NCBI GenBank assembly: GCA_000697335.1
Contig: JNEM01011078.1
Location: forward strand, 1 to 44,412
Direction: 5' to 3'
DNA from: Conidiobolus incongruus B7586
Taxonomy: Eukaryota > Entomophthoromycota > Entomophthoromycetes > Entomophthorales > Conidiobolaceae
DNA: 44,412 bases
Under the pieces are notes generated by a model. That model did no database searches and was not told the origin of the DNA. It was given only the letters and a program-made list of their open reading frames with translations. Below, piece after piece: positions 31,797-44,412 of this stretch. The position numbers and the translations under genes are program-made. The first letter of the stretch is position 1, and each line of letters starts with the position of its first letter.

Positions 31797-33182
31797 TTAT
31801 CTGCCGTTGGGGCTTACATCCAACAACATATGATTTGTACCCATGCCCTTGAAACGCTCTAGACGAGTAGCCAAGTGCTTCGCAGAAGGACGCCTCAAGA
31901 CATCGGCATCGACCATCTCTTCAATCAAACTGAATATTGAATAGGGAATCGTTTCGCCGTTTAAGAACCTGAGACCCTTTTCCTTAGCCAAGTTGTGGTG
32001 ATAGTTAAAAAATTGGCCGCCTCGGATCAACACAGTTAACTCGACAGAGTTTTTAACCGATGCGAAAGGATCCGAGCCTAGAATACCAATGACCCACAAA
32101 CTCACTCCGAGGGAGTAGATGTCAATGGGATAGGAATAGGGTTGGAATGGGAAGTGAAGTAATTCAGGTGCTGAGTAGGGTAAGGTGCCTTTTCCGAGTC
32201 CATCAATAAGTATAGGATCTTCCTCATTGTCAGGAAGAAGTATACTGTCACCAAAATCACCAATGACAATGTCTAAATCCTGAGTTATGAACATGTTGTG
32301 AGGTTTGATATCATGATGTATGATGTGATTGGCGTGAAGGAAGCTCAATGCATTGGCACTCTGTTGAGCCCATTTTGTCCACTGTGACAATCCTACAATA
32401 TCATGATTGTTTTGGATATAGTCCATCAAAGTACCCATGGAATACATTGGCATTATAAGAGACTGAATTGAATGCGTGTTGGAGACTGATGCGGGAATAC
32501 TGTCAAGATCATCAATTGATTTTGATGATAACTCGTAGCAATGATTGTTCCCAAGCTGAACACCCAATAATTTCATAATATTTGCATGCTGACCCTTTTG
32601 ATGAACTTTATGGAGTACTGCTACCTCGGTTTTTGCTGAGAGGACAGCTTCCTCATTTGCCGATATCCTCTTCACAACACAAACAGTGTTGTTAGCTGAA
32701 AGTGTGCCCTTATATACCTGACTACCTCTACCTTCACCGATACGGTTTTTTTTGTCAAAGGAAACCTCTAGGGGAATGGTTTCAGATAGATTAATATAGG
32801 ACTGTATGGGGCGGATTTTTGGAGTAAACTTATTGAGTTTCTGTTTGCTAAGAGCGAGAGGATTTGGTTTAACGGGCTTAATTGTGCTGACATTTTTTGG
32901 TTTTGTGGGGTTGACTATCTGTATATTGAGTCTTGGAGGGGGTGCGGGGGAGGGAGAGCTGAAAGAAGTGTTGAAAATATCATTTTTGGATTTTGACTTA
33001 AGAGGTAAAGGAGGTCTCATTTCGTCGTCAGAAGGGGAAGTTGCAGTGGGCGAAGCACTAAAGAACATATTGGAATGATCAGAAGGGTGGAAGTACTGCG
33101 ACAAATCTCCACTCAAATCTAAAAAATTTCTTCGGTCGGTAGTGTCTTTGGGAGTTACTGGGCTCCAAGTGTGAAACGACAT
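31797..33182 (-). CDS. Serine/threonine protein kinase, family unassigned
   Basis: Single exon, 461 aa. The N-terminal 140 residues are Ser/Pro-rich and disordered (SPSDDEMRPPLPLK, SSPSPAPPPRL), offering phosphorylation or SH3-type sites. The kinase domain spans about 140-450: glycine loop IGEGRGSQVYKG (148-159), Lys171 (VVKR), alpha-C Glu186, catalytic loop IIHHDIKPHN (287-296), IGDFGDS (307-313), and GTLPYSAPELL (332-342). All key residues are present except that HRD is HHD. The Arg to His change occurs in some active kinases and may alter activation-loop control. It is a soluble kinase; partners and pathway cannot be read from the sequence. A good TATA box lies about 340 bases upstream, suggesting a long 5' UTR. 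Confidence 0.9.
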   Translation of the reverse strand: MSFHTWSPVTPKDTTDRRNFLDLSGDLSQYFHPSDHSNMFFSASPTATSPSDDEMRPPLPLKSKSKNDIFNTSFSSPSPAPPPRLNIQIVNPTKPKNVSTIKPVKPNPLALSKQKLNKFTPKIRPIQSYINLSETIPLEVSFDKKNRIGEGRGSQVYKGTLSANNTVCVVKRISANEEAVLSAKTEVAVLHKVHQKGQHANIMKLLGVQLGNNHCYELSSKSIDDLDSIPASVSNTHSIQSLIMPMYSMGTLMDYIQNNHDIVGLSQWTKWAQQSANALSFLHANHIIHHDIKPHNMFITQDLDIVIGDFGDSILLPDNEEDPILIDGLGKGTLPYSAPELLHFPFQPYSYPIDIYSLGVSLWVIGILGSDPFASVKNSVELTVLIRGGQFFNYHHNLAKEKGLRFLNGETIPYSIFSLIEEMVDADVLRRPSAKHLATRLERFKGMGTNHMLLDVSPNGR

Positions 33183-33517
33183 AGTTAATATAATAGATAA
33201 GTTAAATACGATAAAATATAAATATAATAAAAATTAAAAATACAAGGGATTTTTCAATATATACGGAATACGTATTGTTTTGATGCTGAACAAACTGGAT
33301 TTTTGTGCTTGAGAGAAAGGTAAAATAGATCAACAACTCAGATATACAAACGGTACAAATTAGCAAGTTCTGTACTTTAGTAAAATAATAATCAATCCAA
33401 TTAGCAGCTAATAAAAATCTTTACTAGAAAGTTATTAAAAGCTAATGGAAAGAAGTATAAGAGATGGTGAGCTGTTAAAGTAAGTTAACTATTGAAGGTT
33501 TGAATTGGACGAGATGG

Positions 33518-33525
33518 CTTATATA
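33518..33525 (-). promoter_or_regulatory. TATA box, probably of the unassigned kinase gene
   Basis: TATATAAG flanked by GG and CC on the minus strand (GGTATATAAGCC), a strong-looking match in a locally less AT-rich region, about 335 bases before the kinase ATG. Confidence 0.4.
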
Positions 33526-36386
33526 CCTCTGACCCAATAATAAATAAATAGTAAATCAGTTCAGTGGTTGGATTAGGGAGTGGAAATGTTGGGGAGAATT
33601 TGTTTGCAGTATGCGAATTTTGGGAGGGAGAATGCAGTGTTTCAAACGTAGAAGGTGAATTTTCATTTTACCTTCCTAATTAGGACTCTTCCATTTAGTA
33701 TTAGGCAATATTTGGTCACTATTAGGAACCCCATTTCTTATTTTGATATAACCTTTTTAAATAATATTGAAAGAGTTAGCCTATTCAGATGATCTTAAAC
33801 TGATCTACCTAAGGCTTTTATTAAGTTCAATATATTGATCAAAGATATCTTGACAACATATGATTAGAAACTGTCTTGTGACAAGATATTCAATCGTTTA
33901 ATTCTCAAGTCATATTAATAACCTGATTCTAATACAAATACAAGTTGGATCTATTTAGTATTTTATCATTTAATGATTAGTAATTAATGAAAGATTTCCA
34001 GTAGGATTAATTATACTGAGACTATTGTTTCTTTAGGATAATATTTTTTGGTCAATTGGATCTGTAATAAAAATGCATTAATAGTACACTATTGATTCCA
34101 TCATTCTGATCCAATTAGCTTATCACATTCAGTCTTTGTTTTGTATAAATAATTTAATTTTCAAAACTAAATGGTACAGTATTATTGCCTCTGTTACAAA
34201 ATAGAAACAAGTTGTTATGGATAATATAGAAGTTGGCTGTTGTTCTATTGGTTATTCAATCAATAACCCTCATTAATAGATTTGATTCATAAAATTCACT
34301 GATCTTGGAAAATATTTATTCCATTTAAATGAATTTTTTTATTACTTTTTATCAATCACATGCATTGACAAATCTTTCAAACTTTTATGTTTACCCAGTA
34401 TGTCGGGATACTTGCACTCAAAAATCGAATTTTGTGATTGCATATGATTGAAAAATATTTGGTGAATAGAAAAATTTAAGAATTTAGCTGTATAGATTTA
34501 TCAGTAATACACATACCAAATTATTGCAAATACAAACTTATGAGAGCTTAAATGAGATAAAAATAATCGATATACAATTTCTTATAGTTCTAAAATTCAC
34601 TAATCCATATAAGACTAAAACTTGATAAATTTAATGAATCTAGAGTTATTTATAATCACCTTATTAAAAATTGGTAAATATTAAAATTTCATTTCAGGGT
34701 GTGATTAGTAAAATTTTATTGATATGATGTATCAAATTATCAAACCAATAACATTTTGATATTTATAATCTAAAGATTAGCTATAATTTGGTGAATTATG
34801 CTATTTGCTCAAAAACGAGAGGCAAATTTAAATATTTAAAAGCAAAATTAAAAGAGAGATAACAAATTAGGTCATATATATTATTTGCGCGATCAATTTC
34901 ACTATCCTTGTTCAATGGTCTCAAATTTAATTTTACTCAGAGGTAACTTGAAAAAATTAAAATATCTCTCTTTTTTATTCGATACATCCTAAGTATTTTC
35001 AAAACCATGAATTTTAACCATTTTGCTAATTATTTAAATTTTAAGTTCTAGAAAGTGAATTTCTTTCAACAAATTTATTTATTAACTATATTCCCAAAAA
35101 ATATTCTCTACATTAGTATTTAGATGAATATATCAATAATATACATTCCTTAAATTTAACTAACCTATCAATTTATAGAAAAGTATTTTTTGATAAATAA
35201 TAGCTCTTCATTGATTATATTTGTAATAACTATAAGTATTTGATAAAATATGTTAGGGGGAAATTGAATGATGTCAATAATGTAATAAAAAAGTTAGTGA
35301 ATGATACTAGATTGAGTTAAATATCAAAGCACTTTTAGTTTATTTAATATATACTAAACCTTTTGCGTTATTGTATTTTCATTTTTCAATTTACATTATC
35401 CTTAATTTGATTTTGAAGGTTAATTTAAATAATAATTGGATTAATGAATGGGAGAGAAGAATTGTTTAGTGGTATCAAGATATTTAATATCTGGAATAGT
35501 GTTATTATAATGGGAAATATACTAATATTATAGTTTATATTCTTGGATATAATGGATTAAAAATTTATCAATGTATTTGACAATACACTTAATTTTTAGT
35601 CAAAACAATGAATTTGGTTAAATATAACATCAATATAATTGACTGAATTTAAATCCTAAAATTAATATACATATTGGTGGGAGTAATGATATATAAAATG
35701 CATCGATAATATTGTATAATTTGCCACTAAAAAATACTAGGAAAACATTGGTCCCATTGACACGATAATAATATTTGAAGAATAAATTGAAATCGATCAA
35801 AATATGAACTGTAATTAGGTTTGGCTTCTAATTGTGTTATATATTCTTTTCAAGTATATCTACTGACATTGAATTGCATAATAATCAAAAGAAATTCTTC
35901 TGGTATAAAATGTATATTTGATTACTGATATTAGGTAAGCATTATCATTATCGATAAAATATTCAGTTAAAATGGTCTATTTTTAATTTATTCGATTATT
36001 TGTAAAAAATATTTAATGATCCAATTTTTCTTTAATTGGAAATTTTCAAATATGATATTATTAGCAAAAAATTAATTTGATATTTCATAAAAATATAAAC
36101 TAATTTAAATTATTAAATTGAATAATATGACTATTGATAAATTTTATTATATTATTTCAACCAATATATTAAATGTAATTAATTAATTAATTAAACCACT
36201 CAATTCTTTTCAAAATAGAGCAATTGGAATTTTGGTTATTTTGAAATATTATATATCTTAAAATTTAGATTTTATAAAATCCCTAATTATAATAAGCTCT
36301 ATAGTTAAAAATAAGTCTAAATGATCAAAATGAAAATGTTATTTAATTCTAAAAGAATAAAAAAATTACATTATTCAACTTTTAAT
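33526..36386. other. Long AT-rich intergenic spacer
   Basis: About 2.9 kb without a supported gene. Frames are short and motif-free. 36180-36200 is a small AATT run. Confidence 0.6.
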
Positions 36387-36466
36387 GGATAGATGGCTGG
36401 GTGGTCTAAGAAGATACGTTAAGGCCCTAGTCTCTTCAGATGCGAGGATTCAAACCTCTCCATCCT
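36387..36466 (+). tRNA. Degenerate tRNA-Leu (anticodon AAG), probable tRNA pseudogene
   Basis: About 80 nt with the class II (long variable arm) layout: GGTGGTCTAAG D-arm, anticodon loop TTAAGGC (AAG), variable arm GTCTCTTCAGATGC and a T-arm ATTCAAA loop. The acceptor stem GGATAGA/TCCATCC has one mismatch, and the T-stem has one (C opposite T). The anticodon stem ATACG against CCTAG hardly pairs; CTAGG would be expected. No clear TTTT terminator follows directly. Probably inactive. Confidence 0.7.
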
Positions 36467-36939
36467 CATGCTATTTTCATAATAAGTCATAATATTAGCC
36501 TACCAATTTCCAAATAAATTAATTTGATCGATATCAAACTTTTGGATGCTTAAGTTACCTTGAAAATATATGATAGACTTTGGCAATAAACTTTATTAAC
36601 AATTGTTTAATAGATTTTTATGCATAATAATAGTGATGGTAGTTGATCAAATAATTATATACAAGAAATATCATTAACAGGAAATAATGAATTTAGCTTT
36701 TAATTAAAATTTTTTAAATCATCTTTAAATAAGATATAATTTTGGTCAGAATCATTAATTTTGAAAAGATAACATCAAATATTAATATTTTATTATTAAA
36801 TTATGCATTATATTTTGGAACCTTATATTCATCATTATTAATCATAATATTTGAAAATGTATATTTAAATGAAAATTAGAGCATGAGACATTAATAGACT
36901 AATAAAATAATCATCATATTGATGTTATTTGAATTATAT
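36467..36939. other. AT-rich intergenic spacer
   Basis: Spacer between the degenerate tRNA and the 3' end of the UXS relic; nothing recognised. Confidence 0.5.
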
Positions 36940-38464
36940 TTGATGGTATAATAAATAAATATAGTTGTAGTTTAAAACACTAACTAGATATTTAATATAT
37001 GAGAATGCTGTACTAAAGATTAAATTGTATGAGATAATCTCGAGTCTCTTCAAATGGTTGCTTAAACCCAAATCTTGGCTCCTATCCCAATATCTTCTTC
37101 GCAAGTCAAATATCTGGTCGCATTTGCTTAAGATTATTCTCATTATGGGGATGGGTTTTAAGTTCACCCTGTAATGATAGCCTCTTTCAACCATTTTTGC
37201 TGATTGTAAAATATTACATTCTTTGGGAGTGCCCAAGTTCACAGGATATTCATAGTCGATTTCCAAAAGTAGTATCGCACAATCGATCAAATCATGGATA
37301 AATTGAAATTATCTAGTCTGATCTCCCTTGTCATATATTGTAATGGACTGATTATTGAGAGCACTAATTAAGAAGTTCCTGATCACCCTTCCATCATTGG
37401 GATTCATTCTGGGATCAAATGTGTTGATAATTCTTGCAACACGAACGCTTACATTGGCTTGATCTTTACAAACATAAGCTAAAGTTTCCATGATCCGTTT
37501 ACCTTCATCGTAGCATGCTCGAAAGCCTATTGGTTTACATTTCCAAAATAACTTTCAGATTGTGGATGTATATGAGGATTACCATATACTTCGGAGGTTG
37601 AAGCAAGTAATATATGACATTTGTACTTCTCAGCTAATCCTAATTGGTTAATTGTGCCTAATACTAGTGTTTGTATTGTTTGGATAGAAAGTGATTGATA
37701 ATGAACTGGTGAAGAGGGTAATGCAAGGTAATATATATAGTCCAGTGTAGTGCAAAGATCATAAGGATATGTCACATCAATATCTTTCAGCTGAAAATTT
37801 GGATGGTCAATCCAGTTGCTAAGATTCCTCTCTTCACCAGTGGTAAAATTATCCAAGACAATCACTATGTCCTTCATACTCATTGGTTGATCAATTAAAA
37901 GACTTTCAACGAGCACTGCACCACCAGTGATTAGGAACGCTTTTGACCTATTGTGCAATCTATCTTAATGGATACTGGACATACATTTTCTGGTTAAAGA
38001 TTAAATAATTTTAAAGATAAACTGGCAAGAGATTCAATCGAACAATGGTCTATCTCATCAACTTGACCATCATAGCTAAATTGCTCTAGATCAATATCGA
38101 ATTAATTCGGTAGAAGGGAGTTTGAACTTGAACCACTTGATTTGCCCCATTTTTTAACCCATTGATCACAGTGAAAATATCTTGATTTTAAACAATCTAT
38201 AAGGATAAAGTCTCCAATAGTAAAATCTGATACATTAGATATTTGTACCCTCATAAGTTATTTACTGATGAGCTAAACATATTCATGTGGTTTATAAAAT
38301 GAATAATAATATTCAATACCAAAGGCTCACTAAGAAAATCCTGTATAAGAGATAAGAATAACTCCAGACCTGATTCTCGAGGAAATTTGTCTATTCTCAG
38401 TAGTTGGAGTTACATGTCTAGACACTATTTGATATTTTCCATTAATCAATTCGTTTTGATCCAT
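36940..38464 (-). pseudogene. UXS1: UDP-glucuronate decarboxylase (UDP-xylose synthase) relic
   Basis: On the minus strand, the extended SDR family sequence is clear: LITGGA, DNFTTGEERNLSNWI, HPNFQL, LASTSEVYGNPHIHPQSE, then ACYDEGKR with the catalytic Tyr and Lys, VSVRVARIINTFDPRMNPNDGRV, and PVNLGTPKE. The intact enzyme makes UDP-xylose from UDP-glucuronate. This copy is broken several times. One base is lost where NPIG should stand (about 37528), giving a stop. A TAA replaces a residue after QTR (about 37305). A shift precedes the HPHNENN stretch (about 37150), and further stops lie in the C-terminal RPDI and LGxEP region. The NAD-binding GxxGxxG is also gone (GGAVLVES). Upstream, 37960-38464 holds an N-terminal portion beginning MDQNELINGKYQIV, with its own shift and stops. 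Host gene, clearly dead. Confidence 0.9.
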
Positions 38465-39197
38465 TTTGATTGAATCAAAGTGTTTATAAAATATTTGCTC
38501 AAAGTATTAATTCATAATCAGATTCATTGAGTTAAATAACCTAAATATAATATAATCACATGTTATACAATTAATTCTTCATGAGCTCTTTTTTCTTCTT
38601 TGGGGTTTTAAATGTACTTGAATAGTTTAACAGTCGTAATTAAACTAATGATTTAATTGGTGAATTGATTATGTGATAAATAGATCAAGATGGTAATAAG
38701 TTATTTTACTTTTATTTGATGAGTTTTCAAGAATAATTTTCAAAACGAAACAGAAAAAATTTTATTTACATACTGAAACATTTAATATTTGATAATTTCT
38801 AAATTTCTAAATGTCAAATTTATTAACATAAATTTATTCGTTTATCAATATTTGTATAATATTGAGTAAATGAATCTCTATAAAAATTAATAATTCCTGA
38901 TATAAAACATTATAATTTTTATATTCAAATTATTGAATATAATATAGAGTGCTATGTAAGTTTCATTATATATTAAGGTGTATTCAGAAACCTAAAATAA
39001 ACTGAAATTGAAAAATGAGAAAATTAATTTATTTTGAATTATATTGATTCAAGAAAAGGAAAAAAATATCCCACAACTTTGGATTAATATAGATTTGTTT
39101 AAATTGATTTTTCATTAAATTAAAGTTTAATTTAATATTTTTGGTCAAATATATAATATTATTAAAATCAATATTTTTGATAAAAAATAACAAAAAA
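38465..39197. other. AT-rich intergenic spacer
   Basis: Between the UXS relic and the mitochondrial L10 gene. It holds the L10 promoter; no element stands out. Confidence 0.5.
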
Positions 39198-39982
39198 ATG
39201 ATTAAGAAGAATTTAGCTCAATTGGTTAGACCTATTGTAAGATTCTTATTATTTGGTGATTATAGAACTAAAACATCTAATCTCATATTTTAGAACAAAG
39301 TAATCACCCGTGGTTACTCCAATGCTATTGAATTGGTTCGTTTCATCTAAAATATTGTTTTCAAAAATTTTATTAATTTATTTTTTAGAACAAAAAATCT
39401 ACTGAATATTGGCTAAATAACCGCCCTAAAACTAGACATCATCGTCCTCTTAATGACAGAAAATTATACTTAAATAAGCTCTATTCCGAGCACTTAGATC
39501 ATCCTTTGGTTATGGTTTATCAACACACTCACATGAATGTTTCTGAATATTTAAATGTTAAGCAAATTGTTAACAAGCATGGATTTGAAATTCAAACAGT
39601 TCGTTCCACCATTATGAGAACTATTATCTCCCGTACCAAGTATGCTAATATGGCCAATCTCTTTCACGGACCCATCCTCCTCATTTACCACAAAGACCCC
39701 AACACCCAAGATTTGAACCAAATGGCTGCCAAATTATTAACAGCTATGAAAAAATTCAAAAAATTGTTCTTGTTGGGAGCTAAAACTGAAGATCAAATCT
39801 ACAATCCCGAAGGCTTCATCAAATTTACTGAATTACCCTCCAAAGAACAATTACAAGCTCAAATTCTTGGTACTTTACAAACTCCTGGGTCCAAGATTTT
39901 ATCTATCCTCCAACAAAACCCTCAAATGTTGGCCCAATTGCTATCTCAACACAAAGAACAATTGGATGAGAAGAAAGAATAA
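39198..39982 (+). CDS. Mitochondrial large-subunit ribosomal protein L10 (uL10m)
   Basis: Three exons, 39198-39236, 39294-39335 and 39389-39982 (introns 57 and 53 nt); 224 aa. The first two small exons encode MIKKNLAQLVRPI and NKVITRGYSNAIEL. These are basic and uncharged-polar, fitting a mitochondrial targeting peptide with a possible cleavage before YSN. The body (KTRHHRPLNDRKLYLNKLYSEHL; HPLVMVYQHTHMNVSEYLNVKQ; VRSTIMRTII; HGPILLIYHK; FKKLFLLGAKTEDQIYN) follows the fungal uL10m pattern: an L10-type globular domain that anchors the L7/L12 stalk, then an Ala/Gln/Leu-rich C-terminal helix. It acts at the base of the mitoribosome GTPase stalk. The second intron has an unusual GTTCGT donor; skipping its removal would hit a stop at once. 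Confidence 0.85.
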
Positions 39983-40854
39983 TTTGATTAATATTTTAAT
40001 AGATATAAATTATTAAAACTAAACTTTTATTTAATATATTCACTTTAGTAAAATTATTATTTTAACGGTTTATTTCAACTTTTGTTTAAAATGACGAATC
40101 TCTAATATAATATTTTCATACTCGCTATGATCCTAATATGATATCTTTAATTCATACTATTAATTCAAGATATTTATTTTAATCATATTCAACTAATTTA
40201 TTCAATAATTTTATATTATAGATCACATTCTTCAATTCAATGCATATTTTATTGAAATTTTAATATTTTAAAACATTCGATATGAATTATATGCAACGAA
40301 TTCCAATTTAATAATTCCTTCAGATATTACTGAACAAATCATTATCACTGAATACACGAACTATTCAGCAAAATTTTAGAACAAAACAATTTGTATTATA
40401 ATAACATTGCATTTTAGGATATCGAACATTTGCATTTATTTTATTAATGGCATTTCAATGATTGGAAATTAATTTATTTATTTTACCAACTATTTTATTA
40501 GTATGTTAGTTTATATATATTGTACTCTTAAATATATTATAATTAATAACAATCACTAATATAATTTTTATCAAGTTATAATGAAAGGATAGAAACATAT
40601 ATGCCAAAATTTAACATTTAAGTTTTTAGTATATGATAAATGCAATCTTTTATGATTTTATCACATGAGCCTCCATGAATGATGATTGGCTCATTTAGGA
40701 AAATTGATGAAATGGAGAAACGAATGAATAAAAATGAGATAATAATAATTTAACATGATTCAATTTAATAAATAGACAATTATCTTTTTCTTTCAATTTT
40801 TATTCAATATTGTATAAATATATTTAAGATCTTTTAATTTTTTAATTAACTAGA
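39983..40854. other. AT-rich intergenic spacer upstream of RAB7
   Basis: About 870 bases; no gene or RNA seen. Contains the Rab7 promoter by position. Confidence 0.5.
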
Positions 40855-41757
<903 letters not shown>

Positions 41758-42855
41758 TAATTTGTAAGTGCATAGTATCTTTTAGTATATTACGATACCT
41801 CTTCCCGAATTAGTTCTAATTCTATATTTTCACACTATCATTTATATCTTAAAAGATACACTCTCCTTTAATTTTTTAAAATAATTCTTTTGACTCAAAT
41901 AAATTTTTATATAGTTCATACTTAAGGCAATTAATCTTATACTCATATACACATTTTCCTTTGACTGAATTGGAAGTTGAACTTAGTCCTTGTTATTTTA
42001 ATTTACATAACAATCAACCGGATAGTTTTTCATGCCATTATAAACTTTATTAAATAACATTTTTAATTTACAATATTTTGATTAAATTTACTTTATTGAG
42101 TTGGAGTTTTAATAAATTTTTCAAATATTAACAAATTACCATCTTTCAAATTATATTTATAATTTCACATTTATATACCATAATTATAAAAATTAATTAA
42201 TGTTTATAAAAATATTATAAAATTTGATCTACTCTGAATAACGACTATATCAAATTCCTCTATCCAAGCTTTATTCACTATATAACAATTAATAAGCATA
42301 ATTATTTTTATTTTTCTTTATATTTATACTTATTATTAACATAGTGTCATTGAAAATCATTCTAATATTTCGAATATCCTCAGAGGAAAATAAGCATCAT
42401 AGACTTTTCATTGAAATATTATTATCTTATTTTCTAAGCGTATTTTCATATTAGCAGGGATTTTCCAAAACCTTTAAGGAAATATGTTTCTGTATTTTTT
42501 GATATTTTGAATGAAAAATTAATTTTTAATTTGTGAATTATGTCTATAGTGGTTAAAAATAGATATTTTTTAAAGGAATATTAAAAATTCTATTTAATAA
42601 TATCAATAGTTATAATGAGTTAATGATTCAAATTTAGTAATATTTAAAATATATTGATAATAAATATAAAAATTTGTGTGAAATATCAATTGATTATCAT
42701 TGATTTATACAATGGCAAATATATATTTTAAAAATTAGAGAATAATAAATTTATTATTATTGCTGTGATGTCTAATATGGAAGGGATGTATACTTTGTGT
42801 TAAAACATTGAAAATTAAATAATAGTTTGAAATTTTTTGAATTTATCTATATGAT
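41758..42855. other. AT-rich intergenic spacer
   Basis: About 1.1 kb downstream of RAB7. No gene or RNA recognised. Confidence 0.55.
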
Positions 42856-42910
42856 GCAATAGCGGGGAATCGAACTCCAGGCGGTAATTATATCACTAAA
42901 CCACCATTGC
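42856..42910 (-). tRNA. Truncated tRNA-Gly (GCC) pseudogene
   Basis: Minus strand: the acceptor GCAATGG pairs imperfectly with CTATTGC, followed by a normal-looking D-arm (GTTTAGTGATATAAT). An anticodon-like region ACCGCC and T-arm GAGTTCGATTCC are joined directly. About 15 nt, the 3' half of the anticodon arm plus the variable loop, are missing, leaving about 55 nt. The parent is best read as tRNA-Gly(GCC). Confidence 0.75.
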
Positions 42911-44412
42911 TCAGGTTTGAACAATAGTTTAAAAAGATATTAATAACCATGATCGATATCAATAAATTATTAATTCAAATTGATTATATTTTATGTATGA
43001 AATTCCTGCCAATTTACTAATTTCAACTATCATTTATACATATGATATTATTATAATTTGGTAAAGATTTTTATATATTTGATTTATATAGTTAAATATA
43101 TAATTTATAGTAATATTATTTATATAAAATAGATTATTTAGTTGTACATTTTGTCTTATTATTTGAATATATTTATTTATTAATATAATAATTGAATTAA
43201 ATACATTACTTTTTTAAAATATTAAATATTATATATTTATTTATTTATAAATCATAATTTATTTTTTATTAATAATATTATTTAATATAATATAGCTGAT
43301 AATATATCTAATCATATCTCCATATTATTTTAAGCTGTTATATTATAAGTAAATATAAAATAGATATAATTAACAATTAAACAAAACTTAAGTAAAATTA
43401 TATAATATTTTAAGTTAGAACTTTAATTATACCAAAACCTACCAATATAATAAATTATTAAATCATATATATAATAAATTTGAATAATAAAAAATCTCAC
43501 TATTTATTAAATTTATAAATAAACTTAATTAATAATTAATTTATTAAATGATAGATTATCAATTAAAAGAAAAAAAATATAGTAAATTTGTTATTTATTG
43601 ATTTTGAAATGTGTTGCTAATTTTGAAATTGGATTATATATAAAGCAAAGAGGAGAATTAATAATTTCCCGTTATAAATATATATATCCATTAATAATTA
43701 TTATATTAAAATATTTTTATTTGAAAAGTTGTTCTTGGATTTAATTATATGTAAATTAAATATTAATTATAAAGTCTTTAAAACTCAACCACGAACCTTT
43801 TGAAATTATTTAAAATTTATAATCAACTTAATAAAATAAGATTTTATACGAAATTGCTATTTATTATCAGATTTATTAATTTAGAACCAAAAGGGACATT
43901 ATTCAAAATTAATTAAAATTTAAAAGATAAATTATTACTATTATTCTTTCTCTGATTAATAAAGTAAAATATATTGAAATACATGTTTTTATTCTAATTA
44001 GGGAGTTACCAAAGAGATTTAATTCTGATTATGTTATTATAATATATATTACAGTTTAAGTATTATTTGATTAATAAAAATATATATAAATATTATATAA
44101 CTTGAATAAAAACTTAATAGAACCAAAAAATAATAATAGCTAAGAGGAATTTATTATTATAATATCAAAAATAAATATTTTATATAAAATTACTATAATC
44201 AATCAATTTTAAAATTTTTTATAATATTCTTTAATTAGAATAAAATAAAATATTAAATTAAAAGAAACAATCCTTTTTAAAAATCCCAAAATAAGCATTT
44301 CATTTATAAATAAATATTGAATATTATAAGTGATTATATTGATTTATATTTTTTAATTTGTTTTCTATAATTAAATTAGGTAAAAGAAAGTAATTAATTC
44401 TATTAATTATAA
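42911..44412. other. Extremely AT-rich spacer to the window end
   Basis: 1.5 kb of very AT-rich DNA with no open frame of note. Nothing recognised. Confidence 0.6.

Noticed and set aside
32806-33078. Plus-strand frame with Gly-rich stretch over the kinase N-terminus
   Set aside because: Reverse of the Ser/Pro-rich kinase tail, so a by-product of codon bias.

Overview
The window looks like nuclear DNA of a very AT-rich, gene-sparse fungus. Supporting signs are GT-AG introns of about 48-66 nt with CTAAT/TTAAY-like branch sites, eukaryotic tRNAs, and a fungal gene set: Trm7, Ump1, Spc3-type signal peptidase subunit, Cdc7/Hsk1 kinase, Rab7/Ypt7, Bna4-type kynurenine monooxygenase, an Oca/Siw14-family phosphatase, a Pex24/Pex30-type membrane protein and a mitochondrial L10. 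Base composition, short introns and content fit an early-diverging (zygomycete-grade) fungus, perhaps an entomophthoralean such as Conidiobolus; that placement is inference. I recognise no transposon, virus-like element, CRISPR array or operon.

Layout. 0.9-6.7 kb is compact: a fungal alpha/beta hydrolase (-), an Oca-type phosphatase with an altered P-loop (+), Trm7 (-) and tRNA-Pro(AGG) (-). 7.2-14.9 kb holds kynurenine 3-monooxygenase (-), a C1-domain/Pex30-like fusion (+), signal peptidase subunit 3 (-), an AlkB-like dioxygenase (+) and proteasome maturation factor Ump1 (-). 16.2-17.3 kb is a zinc alcohol dehydrogenase (+). 17.3-24 kb is nearly gene-free and extremely AT-rich, with a two-copy repeat and an odd GC-richer patch. 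24.0-33.2 kb carries Cdc7 (+), a TMEM135-family protein (-), an eroded ribose-5-phosphate isomerase B gene (+) and an unassigned Ser/Thr kinase (-). 36.4-42.9 kb holds a degenerate tRNA-Leu, a badly broken UDP-glucuronate decarboxylase (UDP-xylose synthase) gene (-), mitochondrial ribosomal protein L10 (+), Rab7 (+) and a truncated tRNA-Gly. Both ends are AT-rich spacer.

The genes are independent housekeeping units, not a pathway cluster. Exon structures were rebuilt by hand; every spliced gene closes in frame and matches the expected family length. The most notable points are two eroding sugar-metabolism genes (RpiB and UXS), a C1 domain joined to a peroxisome/ER dysferlin-type membrane protein, a phosphatase whose catalytic Arg is Glu, an AlkB gene whose iron-binding His sits on an 18-nt exon, and Ump1, whose start codon appears to be a coding exon by itself. 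I did not find a convincing new multi-gene system.
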